From Alphaproteobacteria bacterium (GTDB lineage Bacteria > Pseudomonadota > Alphaproteobacteria > Micropepsales > Micropepsaceae): DNA of 64,000 nucleotides. The notes under the pieces were generated by a model. That model did no database searches. It was not told where the DNA came from and worked only from the letters and a program-made list of their open reading frames with translations. Of the stretch, positions 8,843 through 18,171 are shown piece after piece. Location: the NCBI GenBank assembly GCA_017307355.1, contig JAFKFG010000007.1:62001-126000 (forward strand). Reading direction: 5' to 3'. The number at the start of each line of letters is the position of its first letter. Positions within the stretch are counted from its first letter, which is position 1. A program made the translations under genes and the position numbers.

Positions 8843-9499
8843 TCAGCCGCTCTGGCCGAACACTTTCATCACCACATGGATCAGCACGGCCAGGCCGAAC
8901 AGGGCCACCAGAACGCCCGAACCGCGATTGATGATCCGCACGGTCCGGTCGGTGATGCGGGTGTGGAAAATGCCGATCACGCTGGTGAGGCACAGCCACC
9001 AGCCGGCCGAACCGCCCACCACGCCCGCCACGACGAAGCCGGCATCGACATAGGAATTGGCGCCGCCCACCAGCGCACGGAAGCTGGCGAACATGGAGGC
9101 AAAGGCAATCAAGGTGGCGGGGTTGGTGATGGTCAGGACGAAAGTCGAAACCATCGCCCGCACCAGGGTCGAGGCGCCGGGCTCGTTCTTGTCGCCATCC
9201 TCGACCTTGCCCGCCGACGGCGACAGGATCGTATGCACGCCGAACCAAACCAGGAGCGCGCCGCCCACCAGCTCGATGATGGCGTCATAGCTTTGGATCA
9301 GTTCCGCGATCCAGGTGAGGCCGAAGAAGGTGATGGCCGCGAAGACGCCGTCGCCCAGTGCCGCGCCCAATCCCGAAACAAAGCCGTTGACCGGCCCGAA
9401 GGCGAAACTGCGGCGAATGCAGATCAGATTGACCGGACCGATCGGCACCGCTGCGATCAGCCCCATAATGACCCCGGATATTATAAGAACGACGAACAT
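8843..9499 (-). CDS. LysE/RhtB-family exporter
   Basis: 218-residue membrane protein with about six hydrophobic segments. The N-terminal signature is GLIAAVPIGPVNLICIRRSFAFGPVNGFVSGLGAALGD, and TNPATLIAF marks the second half. LysE-family proteins export amino acids or related small metabolites by proton antiport; the substrate here is unknown. A charged cytoplasmic loop (EDGDKNEPG) lies mid-protein. It sits 45 bases after the dihydroorotase-like gene and 106 bases before FKBP on the same strand. Confidence 0.88.
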   Translation of the reverse strand: MFVVLIISGVIMGLIAAVPIGPVNLICIRRSFAFGPVNGFVSGLGAALGDGVFAAITFFGLTWIAELIQSYDAIIELVGGALLVWFGVHTILSPSAGKVEDGDKNEPGASTLVRAMVSTFVLTITNPATLIAFASMFASFRALVGGANSYVDAGFVVAGVVGGSAGWWLCLTSVIGIFHTRITDRTVRIINRGSGVLVALFGLAVLIHVVMKVFGQSG

Positions 9500-9544
9500 C
9501 GGCGGCCTTGGTGAAAAATCACGACAAAAAATAACGGCAGGCCG

Positions 9545-10897
9545 TCACGGCCGGGGCGGCGAAGACGGTTCCAGCGTTTCCACGAAACGCAGCGGCTTTC
9601 CGGTGGCTTTGCCGGTCACGGCAAAATCGCGCACGACAATTTCACCGGCCAGCACCGACGCCACGGCCCAGCCTTTGGTCTTCATGCCGTCGAACGGCGT
9701 CCAGCCGCAGCGCGATGCGATCCATTTGTTTTCGATCGTGCGGGTCAGACCCATGTCCACGATGGTGAAATCGGCGTCATAACCACGGGCGATGCGGCCT
9801 TTGCCCGCCAGCCCGAAAATACGCTGCGGCCCCGATGCGGTGAGATCGACGAAACGCTCCAGGCTCATATCGCCCTTGTTGACGTGATCCAGAAGGATGG
9901 TGACCAGGGTCTGCACGCCGGGCATGCCCGACGGCGTGTCGGGATAGACCTTGTCTTTTTCCGCGCGCGTGTGCGGCGCATGATCGGAGCCGATCACGTC
10001 GATGACGCCTTCGCGCACTGCTTTCCACAGCGCCAGCCGATGGCTCTCATCGCGGATCGGTGGATTCATCTGGGCATAGGTGCCCAGCCGCTCGTAGCAA
10101 TCGGGCGCGCTGAGCGCCAGATGCTGGGGCGTGGTCTCGGCGGTGGCGAATTCCTTGGCGGCTGCCAGCAGCGGGATCTCGTCTCCCGTGGTGACATGCA
10201 GCACATGCAGGCGGCGGCCCGCCTGTTTCGCCAATCCCAGCACCCGCTCGGTGGAGGCGCGCGCCGCTTCGGCGTCGCGCCAGACGGGATGGGTCTCAGG
10301 CTTGCCGCGTTCGGCAAAGGATTTGCGCGCGATCAGCCGGTCTTCGTCTTCGGAATGAACCGCCATGCGGCGATTGCCGGCTTTCAAGGCGGCCAGAATG
10401 TCGTCGGGATGATTGAGCAGAAGTGAGCCCGTCGAAGATCCCAGGAACGCCTTAACGCCGCAGACGCCCGGCAGCCGTTCCAGCTCGGCCAGCGCGCCGA
10501 CATTGGCCGGGGTCGCGCCGACATAGAAGGCATAGTCGCAATGCATCCGGCCTTTGGCACGGGCGAGCTTGTCGTCGATGGCGGCGCGGGTGGTGGTGGG
10601 CGGAGCGGTGTTGGGCATTTCAAACACGCCCGTGACGCCGCCCAGAATGGCGGCCAGGCTGCCGGTCTCCAGATCTTCCTTATGCTCGTTGCCCGGCTCG
10701 CGGAAATGGACCTGGCTGTCGATCACGCCGGGCAGAACATGCAGGCCCCTCGCCTCGAAAATCTCCCGGGCCTTGGCGTCGGCGAAACTGCCGATGGCGG
10801 CGATCTTGCCGGCAATGACCCCCACATCCGCTGGGGTAATGCCGTTCGGGGTGGCCACTGTGCCGCCGCGGATCAACAAATCGAATGTTTCGCTCAT
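9545..10897 (-). CDS. pyrC: dihydroorotase-like cyclic amidohydrolase (variant metal motif)
   Basis: 450 residues of the class I dihydroorotase/allantoinase superfamily. Visible features are VLPGVIDSQVHFREPG (55-69), KEDLETGSLAAILGGVTGVFEMPNT, the lysine in GVKAFLGSSTG that is carbamylated in relatives, LHVLHVTT, and the metal-binding aspartate in GSDHAPHT. The first histidine of the usual HxH pair is Gln62. Relatives with this DxQVHF variant are found in alphaproteobacteria and are usually annotated as dihydroorotase (carbamoyl-aspartate to dihydroorotate, pyrimidine synthesis). No pyrB is adjacent, so the role is less certain than the fold. It is divergent from ygfZ across 67 bases. Confidence 0.8.
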   Translation of the reverse strand: MSETFDLLIRGGTVATPNGITPADVGVIAGKIAAIGSFADAKAREIFEARGLHVLPGVIDSQVHFREPGNEHKEDLETGSLAAILGGVTGVFEMPNTAPPTTTRAAIDDKLARAKGRMHCDYAFYVGATPANVGALAELERLPGVCGVKAFLGSSTGSLLLNHPDDILAALKAGNRRMAVHSEDEDRLIARKSFAERGKPETHPVWRDAEAARASTERVLGLAKQAGRRLHVLHVTTGDEIPLLAAAKEFATAETTPQHLALSAPDCYERLGTYAQMNPPIRDESHRLALWKAVREGVIDVIGSDHAPHTRAEKDKVYPDTPSGMPGVQTLVTILLDHVNKGDMSLERFVDLTASGPQRIFGLAGKGRIARGYDADFTIVDMGLTRTIENKWIASRCGWTPFDGMKTKGWAVASVLAGEIVVRDFAVTGKATGKPLRFVETLEPSSPPRP

Positions 10898-10964
10898 GCC
10901 GGGTCTGGGTTAGCGCCTCCCCACCACCTTGGCAACCTTGGCCGGGAAGGCTACTTCCGGAGCC

Positions 10965-11774
10965 ATGGAGCCCGTTCACCTCAAAGATCGCGCCGTCATC
11001 GCCCTGGAAGGCGGGGAAGCGCGGGATTTTCTGCAAGGCCTTATCACCAACGACATCCGGGAGTTGGCGCCGCAAACCGGCCTTTATGCCGCGCTGCTGA
11101 CCCCCCAGGGCAAAATCCTGTTCGATTTCCTGGTGACCGAAGGCGATGGCGCCGTGTTGCTGGATTGCCCGGCCGACCGGGCTGAAGCCTTGGCCAAACG
11201 GCTTACAATGTATCGCTTGCGAGCCAAGATTGGCATCGCAGTCCGGCCGCAGCTCGCAGTCTATGCCGGGCTCAGCGGGCGTCCGGCGGAACGTGCCGTC
11301 ACCTTCGCCGACCCAAGGCTGGCGGCGTTGGGTCCGCGCAGCATCGGCGCCGCCGCCGAGATGCCCGATTTCCTGGAAGGCCCGGCGACCTACCATGCCG
11401 AGCGCCTGGCGCTGGGCGTTCCGGAAGGCGCCGATTTCGGCAGCGACAAGGTCTTCGCGCTGGATGCGGGGCTGGAGGAATTGCACGGCGTCGGCTTCGA
11501 CAAGGGCTGCTATGTCGGCCAGGAATTGACCGCGCGGATGAAGCATCGCGGCACGGCGCGCAAACGCATCCTCTCCATCCGCGCCGATGTCCTGCTGCCG
11601 CCCCCCGGCACCGCGATCGCAAGCGCGGGCCTGGAGATCGGGGAAATCATTTCCACGTATGGCACACAAGGTTTCGCGCTGGTGCGCCTGGATCGCCTGG
11701 ATGAAGCCAAAGCATCATTGACGGCCGGCATGATCGCGGTGACTTTGACGAGACCCGCATGGTTGGACTCATGA
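10965..11774 (+). CDS. ygfZ: YgfZ/GcvT-like folate-binding Fe-S maturation protein
   Basis: 269 residues, IBA57/YgfZ family. It helps assemble or repair [4Fe-4S] clusters in enzymes such as MiaB and uses a tetrahydrofolate-binding GcvT-like fold. The hallmark KGCYVGQE (180-187) is intact, with the cysteine essential in E. coli YgfZ. Other features are RDFLQGLITNDI, LTPQGKILFDF and a C-terminal beta-barrel. The ATG at 10965 has GGAG close upstream; an earlier in-frame TTG at 10929 is less likely. The stop overlaps the start of tag (ATGA). Confidence 0.92.
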   Translation: MEPVHLKDRAVIALEGGEARDFLQGLITNDIRELAPQTGLYAALLTPQGKILFDFLVTEGDGAVLLDCPADRAEALAKRLTMYRLRAKIGIAVRPQLAVYAGLSGRPAERAVTFADPRLAALGPRSIGAAAEMPDFLEGPATYHAERLALGVPEGADFGSDKVFALDAGLEELHGVGFDKGCYVGQELTARMKHRGTARKRILSIRADVLLPPPGTAIASAGLEIGEIISTYGTQGFALVRLDRLDEAKASLTAGMIAVTLTRPAWLDS

Positions 11775-12355
11775 AAGACAAGCAGCGCTGCGCCTGGCCG
11801 GGCGTCGACGAATTGTATGTCGCTTATCACGACACCGAATGGGGCGTGCCGGAATATGACGGCCGCGCGCTTTACGAAAAGCTGGTGCTGGACGGATTCC
11901 AGGCGGGCCTGAGCTGGATCACCATCCTGCGCAAGCGGGAGAATTTCCGCAAAGCCTTTCATGGCTTCGATCCCCATCGCATCGCCCGTTATGGCGCCCG
12001 CGACATCGACCGGCTTTTGAAGAATGACGGCATCATCCGCAGCCGCGCCAAGATCGAGGCGGCAATCAAAGGCGCCAGGCTCTGGCTGGAGATCGAAAAG
12101 GAACCGGGCGGTTTCCGCGATTTCATCTGGAAGCATGTCGACGGCAAGCCCGTGGACAATGAATTCAAGAACCGCGACCAGATCCCGGCCCAGAGCGAAA
12201 TGAGCGAAGGGCTGGCACGCGACCTGAAGCAGCGCGGCTTCAATTTCTGTGGCCCGGTGATTTCCTATGCCTTCGCCCAGGCGGTCGGCATGGTGAACGA
12301 CCATGTCACAAGCTGTTTCCGGCACGGCGAATGCACCCGGCACAGCAAGCGTTGA
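11771..12355 (+). CDS. tag: DNA-3-methyladenine glycosylase I
   Basis: 194 residues. It removes 3-methyladenine from alkylated DNA. It has RCAWPG at the N-terminus, YHDTEWGVP, GFQAGLSWITILRKRENFRKAF, and a C-terminal NDHVTSCFRHGEC. The cysteine and histidine pairs at both ends match the Tag zinc snap. The ATG at 11771 overlaps the ygfZ stop and is preferred to 11759. With phrB just downstream it makes a small DNA repair pair. Confidence 0.95.
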   Translation: MKDKQRCAWPGVDELYVAYHDTEWGVPEYDGRALYEKLVLDGFQAGLSWITILRKRENFRKAFHGFDPHRIARYGARDIDRLLKNDGIIRSRAKIEAAIKGARLWLEIEKEPGGFRDFIWKHVDGKPVDNEFKNRDQIPAQSEMSEGLARDLKQRGFNFCGPVISYAFAQAVGMVNDHVTSCFRHGECTRHSKR

Positions 12356-12386
12356 TCCGAACACGGATCTCGCGCGTAATCGGTTC

Positions 12387-13799
12387 ATGAAGCCGATCAT
12401 CGTCTGGTTCCGCCGGGACCTGCGCCTGGCCGACAACCCCGCCTTGAGCTTCGCGGCCAAATCGGGACGGCCGGTGGTCTGCCTTTACATCCTGGATGAC
12501 GATGCGCCCGGCGAATGGAAATGGGGCGGCGCCGCGCGCTGGTGGCTGCATCATTCCCTCGCCGCGCTCGACCAGAGCTTGTGCCGTCATGGCGGCGGGC
12601 TGGTGCTGCGCCGCGGCCGGGCGGGAAAAATTCTGCCCGCCGTGATCGAAGAAACCGGCGCCGAGGCGGCCGCATGGAACCGCTGCTACGAGCCCTATGC
12701 CGTGGCCCGGGATACGGCGCTGAAGCAGCAGCTTGCCGGGGGGAAAATAGACGTCCAAAGTTTCAACGCATCGCTGCTGTTCGAGCCCTGGGAAGTCGCG
12801 ACCAAGGACGGCAAGCCGTTCCGCGTCTTCACGCCGTTCTGGAATGCGCTGCGGGGAAAATCCGAACCCGGCAAACCGCATCCCGCGCCACGCAAGCTTG
12901 CCTTCCACGCGAAACCGGAAAGCGAGACGCTATCGGATTGGAAATTGCTGCCGGCCAAGCCCAATTGGGCAAAGAATTTCGATTGGACGCCGGGAGAAAC
13001 AGCGGCGCGCCGGGCACTTTCGTCTTTCCTGGGCGATATCTCCCATTACGCCACGATGCGCGATATTCCGGGCCGGGACGGAACCTCCCAACTCTCGCCG
13101 CATCTGAATTGGGGCGAGATCGGTCCAAGACAGATCTGGCACGCCGTCAAGTCTCACGCCCATGCCCGGAGCGATGGCGCGCAAGCCTTCCTGAAGGAAT
13201 TGGGCTGGCGCGAATTCTGCAGCCAGCTTCTTTTTCACAATCCCAATCTGCCGGACAGCGCATTTGATGCCCGCTTCAATCATTTCCCCTGGCGGCGGAG
13301 CGAAAAGGACTTCACGGCCTGGACGCGTGGCCGGACCGGCATTCCCATCGTCGATGCCGGCATGCGCCAGCTTTGGCAAACCGGCTGGATGCACAATCGG
13401 GTGCGGATGATCACGGCCTCCCTGCTGATCAAGCATCTGGGCATCCATTGGAAGCGCGGCGAGGAGTGGTTCTGGGATACGCTGGTCGATGCGGGCCTGG
13501 CCAACAATGCCGCCAACTGGCAATGGGTCGCCGGGTCGGGCGCCGACGCCGCGCCTTTCTTTCGGATTTTCAATCCGGTGCTGCAGGGCCAGAAATTCGA
13601 TCCCGGGGGCGATTATGTCCGCCGCTATGTCCCGGAACTGAAGAATGTGCCCGACCGGTACATCCATCACCCTTGGGACGCGCCCACCCCTCCTCCGGAT
13701 TATCCCCCTCCCATTGTGGATTTGGACCAAGGACGCATGCGCGCCCTGGAGAGCTTCCGATCGATTTCCAAGGTTGAAGCCCTTCCGGGAGACATCTAG
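12387..13799 (+). CDS. phrB: class I cryptochrome/deoxyribodipyrimidine photolyase
   Basis: 470 residues. The N-terminal alpha/beta photolyase domain (KPIIVWFRRDLRLADNPAL) binds an antenna chromophore. The C-terminal FAD domain includes FLKELGWREFCSQLLFHNP, GIPIVDAGMRQLWQTGWMHNRVRM, KHLGIHWKRGEEWFWDTLVD, ANNAANWQW and RIFNPVLQGQKFDPGGDYVRRYVPEL. Tryptophans of the electron-transfer chain appear in place. It repairs cyclobutane pyrimidine dimers using blue light. The ATG at 12387 follows tag by 31 bases; the longer frame adds 28 residues overlapping tag. Confidence 0.94.
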   Translation: MKPIIVWFRRDLRLADNPALSFAAKSGRPVVCLYILDDDAPGEWKWGGAARWWLHHSLAALDQSLCRHGGGLVLRRGRAGKILPAVIEETGAEAAAWNRCYEPYAVARDTALKQQLAGGKIDVQSFNASLLFEPWEVATKDGKPFRVFTPFWNALRGKSEPGKPHPAPRKLAFHAKPESETLSDWKLLPAKPNWAKNFDWTPGETAARRALSSFLGDISHYATMRDIPGRDGTSQLSPHLNWGEIGPRQIWHAVKSHAHARSDGAQAFLKELGWREFCSQLLFHNPNLPDSAFDARFNHFPWRRSEKDFTAWTRGRTGIPIVDAGMRQLWQTGWMHNRVRMITASLLIKHLGIHWKRGEEWFWDTLVDAGLANNAANWQWVAGSGADAAPFFRIFNPVLQGQKFDPGGDYVRRYVPELKNVPDRYIHHPWDAPTPPPDYPPPIVDLDQGRMRALESFRSISKVEALPGDI

Positions 13800-13808
13800 A
13801 TTTCGCGC

Positions 13809-14843
13809 ATGATCCTTCCCGATGTCATTGCGGCGATCGGCAACACGCCGCTCATCCGCCTCAAGCGCGCATCGGACGAGACCGGATGCGAGATCCTGGG
13901 CAAAGCCGAATTCCTCAATCCCGGCCAGTCGGTCAAGGACCGCGCCGCGCTTTACATCATCCGCGATGCGGTGGCGCGGGGTGCCCTCAAGCCCGGCGGC
14001 ACCATTGTCGAAGGCACCGCCGGCAATACCGGCATCGGCCTGGCGATGGTGGCGAATGCGTTGGGGTTCAAGACCGTGATCGTGATCCCTAAGACCCAAA
14101 GCCAGGAAAAAAAGGACGCGCTGCGCCTGATGGGCGCCGAGCTGATCGAAGTGCCCGCCGTGCCTTACCGCGATCCCAACAATTATGTCCGCCTGTCGGG
14201 ACGGCTGGCGGAAGAAATGGCGCGAACGGAAAAGAACGGCGCGATCTGGGCCAATCAGTTCGACAATGTCGCCAACCGCCAAGCCCATATCGAAACCACG
14301 GGCCCCGAGATCTGGCGGCAGACCGGCGGCAGGATCGACGGCTTCACTTGCGCGGTGGGAAGCGGCGGCACCCTAGCGGGGACCGGCATCGCCCTGAAAG
14401 CGCGCAATCCCGATGTGAAGATCGCCGCCGCCGACCCGTTGGGGGCCGCGATCTATTCCTGGATCAAGACCGGCAAGCTGGAATCGCACGGCTCCTCCAT
14501 CACCGAAGGCATCGGCCAGGGCCGCGTCACCGCCAATCTCAAGGATGCGCCGATCGACGACGCTTATGAAATTCCCGACAGCGAAGCCTTGCCCATCATC
14601 TTCGACCTTCTGGAACATGAGGGCCTGTGCCTGGGCGGTTCGTCCGGCATCAATGTGGCGGGCGCCATCCGCATGGCGCGCCATATGGGACCGGGGCACA
14701 CCATCGTCACCATGCTGTGCGACTACGGCAATCGTTATCAGAGCAAATTGTTCAACCCCGAATTCCTGAAAGGAAAGGGACTTCCCGCGCCGCGCTGGCT
14801 CACCGAGACACGCGGCGCGATCTCGGTCCCCTATCAGACATGA
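13809..14843 (+). CDS. cysK: cysteine synthase A-type O-acetylserine sulfhydrylase
   Basis: 344 residues, a PLP fold-type II enzyme making cysteine from O-acetylserine and sulfide. IGNTPLIRL is at 10-18. The PLP lysine is K43 in QSVKDRAA. The substrate loop reads EGTAGNTGIGLAM where classical CysK has TSGNTG. The phosphate-binding loop is GSGGTLAGTG. At 344 residues it is about 30 longer than E. coli CysK, as in an alphaproteobacterial CysK subgroup. It starts 9 bases after phrB and overlaps sseA (ATGA), placing it at the head of a sulfur gene string. Confidence 0.9.
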   Translation: MILPDVIAAIGNTPLIRLKRASDETGCEILGKAEFLNPGQSVKDRAALYIIRDAVARGALKPGGTIVEGTAGNTGIGLAMVANALGFKTVIVIPKTQSQEKKDALRLMGAELIEVPAVPYRDPNNYVRLSGRLAEEMARTEKNGAIWANQFDNVANRQAHIETTGPEIWRQTGGRIDGFTCAVGSGGTLAGTGIALKARNPDVKIAAADPLGAAIYSWIKTGKLESHGSSITEGIGQGRVTANLKDAPIDDAYEIPDSEALPIIFDLLEHEGLCLGGSSGINVAGAIRMARHMGPGHTIVTMLCDYGNRYQSKLFNPEFLKGKGLPAPRWLTETRGAISVPYQT

Positions 14844-15670
14844 GCGATATCGTTTCCGTCGAATGGCTGACGCAGAATCTCGGCAAAGTCCGGGTGCTGG
14901 ACGCGTCCTGGTACATGCCCGCCGACAAGCGCGACGCGAAAGCGGAATTCGAAGCCGCGCATATTCCCGGCGCGGTTTTTTTCGACATCGACGCCCTGTC
15001 GGATCACAGCACCAGCCTGCCCCACATGTTGCCCCCGCCCGAACAATTCGGCCGCGATGTGGGCGCGCTGGGGGTCGGCGATGACGATATGGTGGTGGTC
15101 TATGACGGCGCGGGCATTTTCTCGGCGCCCCGTGTCTGGTGGACGTTCAAGGCCATGGGCCATGACAAGGTGGCGGTGCTGGATGGCGGATTGCCCGCCT
15201 GGAAAGCGGGCGGCGGCGCGCTGGAAAAAGGACCCGCCCGGCCGGCCGCGGCAACATTCACGCCCCGGCCGAATGCCTCCCTCGTGCGCGACTTCGATGC
15301 GGTCAAGGCCGCGCTGGGACATACCCAGGTCCTGGATGCGCGAAGCGCCCCGCGCTTCGAAGGCAGCGAGGCCGAGCCGCGCCCCGGCCTGAAATCCGGT
15401 CACATGCCGGGCGCGGCGAATGTCCCTTACCGGGCGGTTCTCACCGGCGACGGGCATCTGAAGGACGACCGTGCCCTGCAGACCCTGTTCGCGGAAAAAG
15501 GCGTGGATCTGCGCGCGCCAATCATCACCAGTTGCGGCACCGGCGTCACCGCCGCGATCCTGATGCTGGCGCTGGAGAAGCTGGGCGGCCGCCAGGTGGC
15601 GATTTATGACGGCTCCTGGACGGAATGGGGCGGACGCGACGATGCCCCAGTGGCGACGGGGCCCGCCTGA
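14840..15670 (+). CDS. sseA: 3-mercaptopyruvate/thiosulfate sulfurtransferase
   Basis: 276 residues with two rhodanese domains. The N-terminal inactive domain begins SVEWLTQNLGKVRVLDASW and the C-terminal domain carries the active-site loop SCGTGVTA. The CG[ST]GVT loop is typical of mercaptopyruvate sulfurtransferases, which transfer sulfur from 3-mercaptopyruvate (a cysteine catabolite) to a thiol or cyanide. The start overlaps the cysK stop, and the stop overlaps the GNAT start by one base, so the genes are translationally linked. Confidence 0.93.
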   Translation: MSDIVSVEWLTQNLGKVRVLDASWYMPADKRDAKAEFEAAHIPGAVFFDIDALSDHSTSLPHMLPPPEQFGRDVGALGVGDDDMVVVYDGAGIFSAPRVWWTFKAMGHDKVAVLDGGLPAWKAGGGALEKGPARPAAATFTPRPNASLVRDFDAVKAALGHTQVLDARSAPRFEGSEAEPRPGLKSGHMPGAANVPYRAVLTGDGHLKDDRALQTLFAEKGVDLRAPIITSCGTGVTAAILMLALEKLGGRQVAIYDGSWTEWGGRDDAPVATGPA

Positions 15671-16200
15671 TGGCCGCAAAGGAACATTCCCGCCGTCTGT
15701 CCATGACGGTCACGTTTCTGGAGATGGCCGCCAAGCCGGTGGCCCTGCCCCCGCCCTTGCCGCGGGGCAAGATCGCGTTTCTCAGAAGCGAGCATCCGCC
15801 GGTGCATTTCTACCGCTACCTCTACGACGCGGTGGGCAGCAAATATTTCTGGGTCGACCGCAAGAAGATCTCCGACGACAAGCTGGCGGACATCATTCAT
15901 GCCCCCAACAATCATCTCTATGTTCTGTATACGGAAGGAACCCCGGCCGGGATGGCGGAACTGGATTTTCGCGCCGACGGCACCGCCAACATTGCCTATT
16001 TCGGGCTGACGCCCGAAGCCACCGGAAAAAGGCTGGGCTATTTCTTTCTCTACCAGGTCTGCGCCAGCGCTTGGGCTCAGCCGATCTCCAAACTGCTGGT
16101 CAATACCTGCACCCTGGACCACCCCCGCGCCTTGCCGCTCTATCAGCGCCTGGGCTTCACGCCCTACGCGCGGGAAGAGCGTTTCGTGGAATTGCTCTGA
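15670..16200 (+). CDS. GNAT-family N-acetyltransferase
   Basis: 176 residues. A GNAT core is recognisable from HLYVLYTEGTPAGMAELDF (strands 2-4), IAYFGLTPEATGKRLGYFFL (acetyl-CoA-binding region, with a degenerate Q/RxxGxG/A loop) and NTCTLDHPRALPLYQRLGFTPYARE (C-terminal hallmark). The substrate is unknown. ATG at 15670 overlaps the sseA stop in a TGATG arrangement. Confidence 0.85.
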   Translation: MAAKEHSRRLSMTVTFLEMAAKPVALPPPLPRGKIAFLRSEHPPVHFYRYLYDAVGSKYFWVDRKKISDDKLADIIHAPNNHLYVLYTEGTPAGMAELDFRADGTANIAYFGLTPEATGKRLGYFFLYQVCASAWAQPISKLLVNTCTLDHPRALPLYQRLGFTPYAREERFVELL

Positions 16201-16245
16201 CCGGCAATTGAAGGCAAAGTCGCACCGGCAATTCCGGGGTGGGCC

Positions 16246-18171
16246 ATGAATTCCGCAGAACCAAAGGAACTCAGCTGGCGCGGCATCGCGCTCGGCATGT
16301 CGCTCACGTTCCTCTTCACCGCCGCCAACATGTATCTGGGATTGAAGGTGGGCCTCACCATCGCCACCTCGATCCCCGCCGCGGTGATCTCGATGGCGTT
16401 TCTGGGATTGTTTTCCGGCTCCAACATCCGCGAAAACAACATCGTCCAGACGGTCTGCTCGGCGGCCGGCGCATTGGCCTCGGTCATCTTCATTCTGCCC
16501 AGCCTGGTGATCATCGGCTGGTGGGTGGATTTTCCCTTCTGGACGTCGTTCCTGGTCTGCGCGGCGGGCGGCGTTCTGGGCGTGCTCTTCACCATCCCGC
16601 TGCGCCGGGCCTTGGTGGTGCAATCCGACCTTCCCTATCCGGAAGGCGTGGCGGCGGCGGAAGTGCTCAAAGTGGGCGCCGACATGCGCGCCGAAAATCC
16701 GGAAGCGCGCGAAGGTTTGCTGGCGGTGATTTATGGCGCGCTGGCATCGGCCGGACTTGCGATCGCCACCGCGATGCGGCTGGCCGCCGATGGCGCGCGG
16801 GGCGCTTTCCCCGTCGGCGCGAGCGCGGCAAGCGGCTACAGCTTCTCCTTCTCCCTGGCGCTGGTGGGCGCCGGCCATCTGGTCGGCATATCGGTGGGTG
16901 TCGCGATGCTGGTGGGCATCCTGATTGCCTGGGCCGGCGCCGTGCCCCTGATCGCGGCGATGACGCCCATGCAGGGCGATCTGGCCGGCTTCGTCAACGG
17001 CATCTGGCGCAATGACGTGCGCTTCATGGGTGCCGGCGCCATGGCCGTCGCCGCCATCTGGTCCCTGCTTCGCACCATGGGACCGATCATCGGCGGGTTG
17101 AAGACCATGATGCAGGCGCGCGGCGGCGCCCTCAATCTCGTCGACCGGACAGATCGCGACATGCCTTTCCCCACCATCCTCATGATCGGCGCGGCTTCGA
17201 TGGCGGTGACGAGCTGGCTGGTCTGGCGCTTCAGCAACGAAACCGGCGTTCCGCACTCCGCGCTTGGGATCGCACTCTTTTCGATTCCCGTGATCCTTGC
17301 CGGCGGCTTCTTCGTCTCGGCCATCTGCGGCTATATGGCGGGCCTGATCGGCTCCTCCAACAGTCCCATTTCGGGCGTCGGCATTCTGGCGGTGGTCGGC
17401 ACGGCGCTGGGCCTGGCGGTTCTGTTCGGCGCCGACAATCCCAAAGCCCTGGTCGCGATCGCCCTCTTCATCACCGCGATCCTGTTCGCGGTGGCCTGCA
17501 GCTCCAACAACAATCTGCAGGATTTGAAGACCGGACAGCTGGTGGGCGCCACGCCCTGGCGCCAGCAAGTGGCGCTGCTGGCCGGCGTGACCGCCGCGAC
17601 CGTTACCGTGCCGGTCGTGCTCAATCTTCTGGCGCAGGCTTACGGCTTTGCCGGCGCTCCCAATCTCCACACCGTCACCTCTCAGCCGTTGGCGGCGCCG
17701 CAGGCCAATCTGATGGCGGCGCTGGCGCAAGGGGTGATCGGCGGCAAACTCAACTGGAACATGATCGAGATCGGCGCGGTGGTCGGCGCGGGCATTGTAT
17801 TCCTGGATGAGATTCTGCGCATGGCCAAATTGTTGCGCATCCCCCCGCTGGCCGTGGGCCTGGGCATCTATCTTCCCATGGAAGCGACCTTGCCCGTGGT
17901 GGTGGGAGCGGTGATCGGCTGGGTCTATAACCGCAATGTGCGGGGCGAGCGTGCCGACCGGCTGGGCGTGCTGGTGGCATCCGGATTGATCGTGGGCGAG
18001 AGCCTGTTCGGCGTTCTCAATGCCGGGCTGATCGTGCTCTTCAACAAGGACGCGCCTCTTTCCATCGTTTCGGCCAGTTACGGCCTTGGCGAAATCGTCG
18101 CGCCGCTGGCCTTCGCGGGATTGATCGCCTTGCTGTATGGCTGGCTGCAACGGCGGGCGCGCACCGCGTGA
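16246..18171 (+). CDS. OPT-family oligopeptide transporter
   Basis: 641-residue membrane protein with many hydrophobic segments. ELSWRGIALGMSLTFLFTAANMYLGLKVGLTIATSIPAAVISM is the OPT-family start, and GSSNSPISG and ACSSNNNLQDLKTGQLVGATPWRQQ are conserved loop elements. OPT proteins are proton-coupled importers of oligopeptides, glutathione or metal chelates. The gene overlaps the POT transporter gene by 4 bases (GTGA). Neighbouring cysK, sseA and metC make import of sulfur-containing peptides or glutathione a reasonable, untested idea. Confidence 0.93.
   Translation: MNSAEPKELSWRGIALGMSLTFLFTAANMYLGLKVGLTIATSIPAAVISMAFLGLFSGSNIRENNIVQTVCSAAGALASVIFILPSLVIIGWWVDFPFWTSFLVCAAGGVLGVLFTIPLRRALVVQSDLPYPEGVAAAEVLKVGADMRAENPEAREGLLAVIYGALASAGLAIATAMRLAADGARGAFPVGASAASGYSFSFSLALVGAGHLVGISVGVAMLVGILIAWAGAVPLIAAMTPMQGDLAGFVNGIWRNDVRFMGAGAMAVAAIWSLLRTMGPIIGGLKTMMQARGGALNLVDRTDRDMPFPTILMIGAASMAVTSWLVWRFSNETGVPHSALGIALFSIPVILAGGFFVSAICGYMAGLIGSSNSPISGVGILAVVGTALGLAVLFGADNPKALVAIALFITAILFAVACSSNNNLQDLKTGQLVGATPWRQQVALLAGVTAATVTVPVVLNLLAQAYGFAGAPNLHTVTSQPLAAPQANLMAALAQGVIGGKLNWNMIEIGAVVGAGIVFLDEILRMAKLLRIPPLAVGLGIYLPMEATLPVVVGAVIGWVYNRNVRGERADRLGVLVASGLIVGESLFGVLNAGLIVLFNKDAPLSIVSASYGLGEIVAPLAFAGLIALLYGWLQRRARTA

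Noticed and set aside
15604-18150. 848-residue minus-strand open frame opposite sseA, GNAT and OPT genes
   Set aside because: It is a mirror of GC-rich codon bias; the plus-strand genes have clear homology and overlaps, and the antisense product is His/Gln/Arg-rich without motifs.
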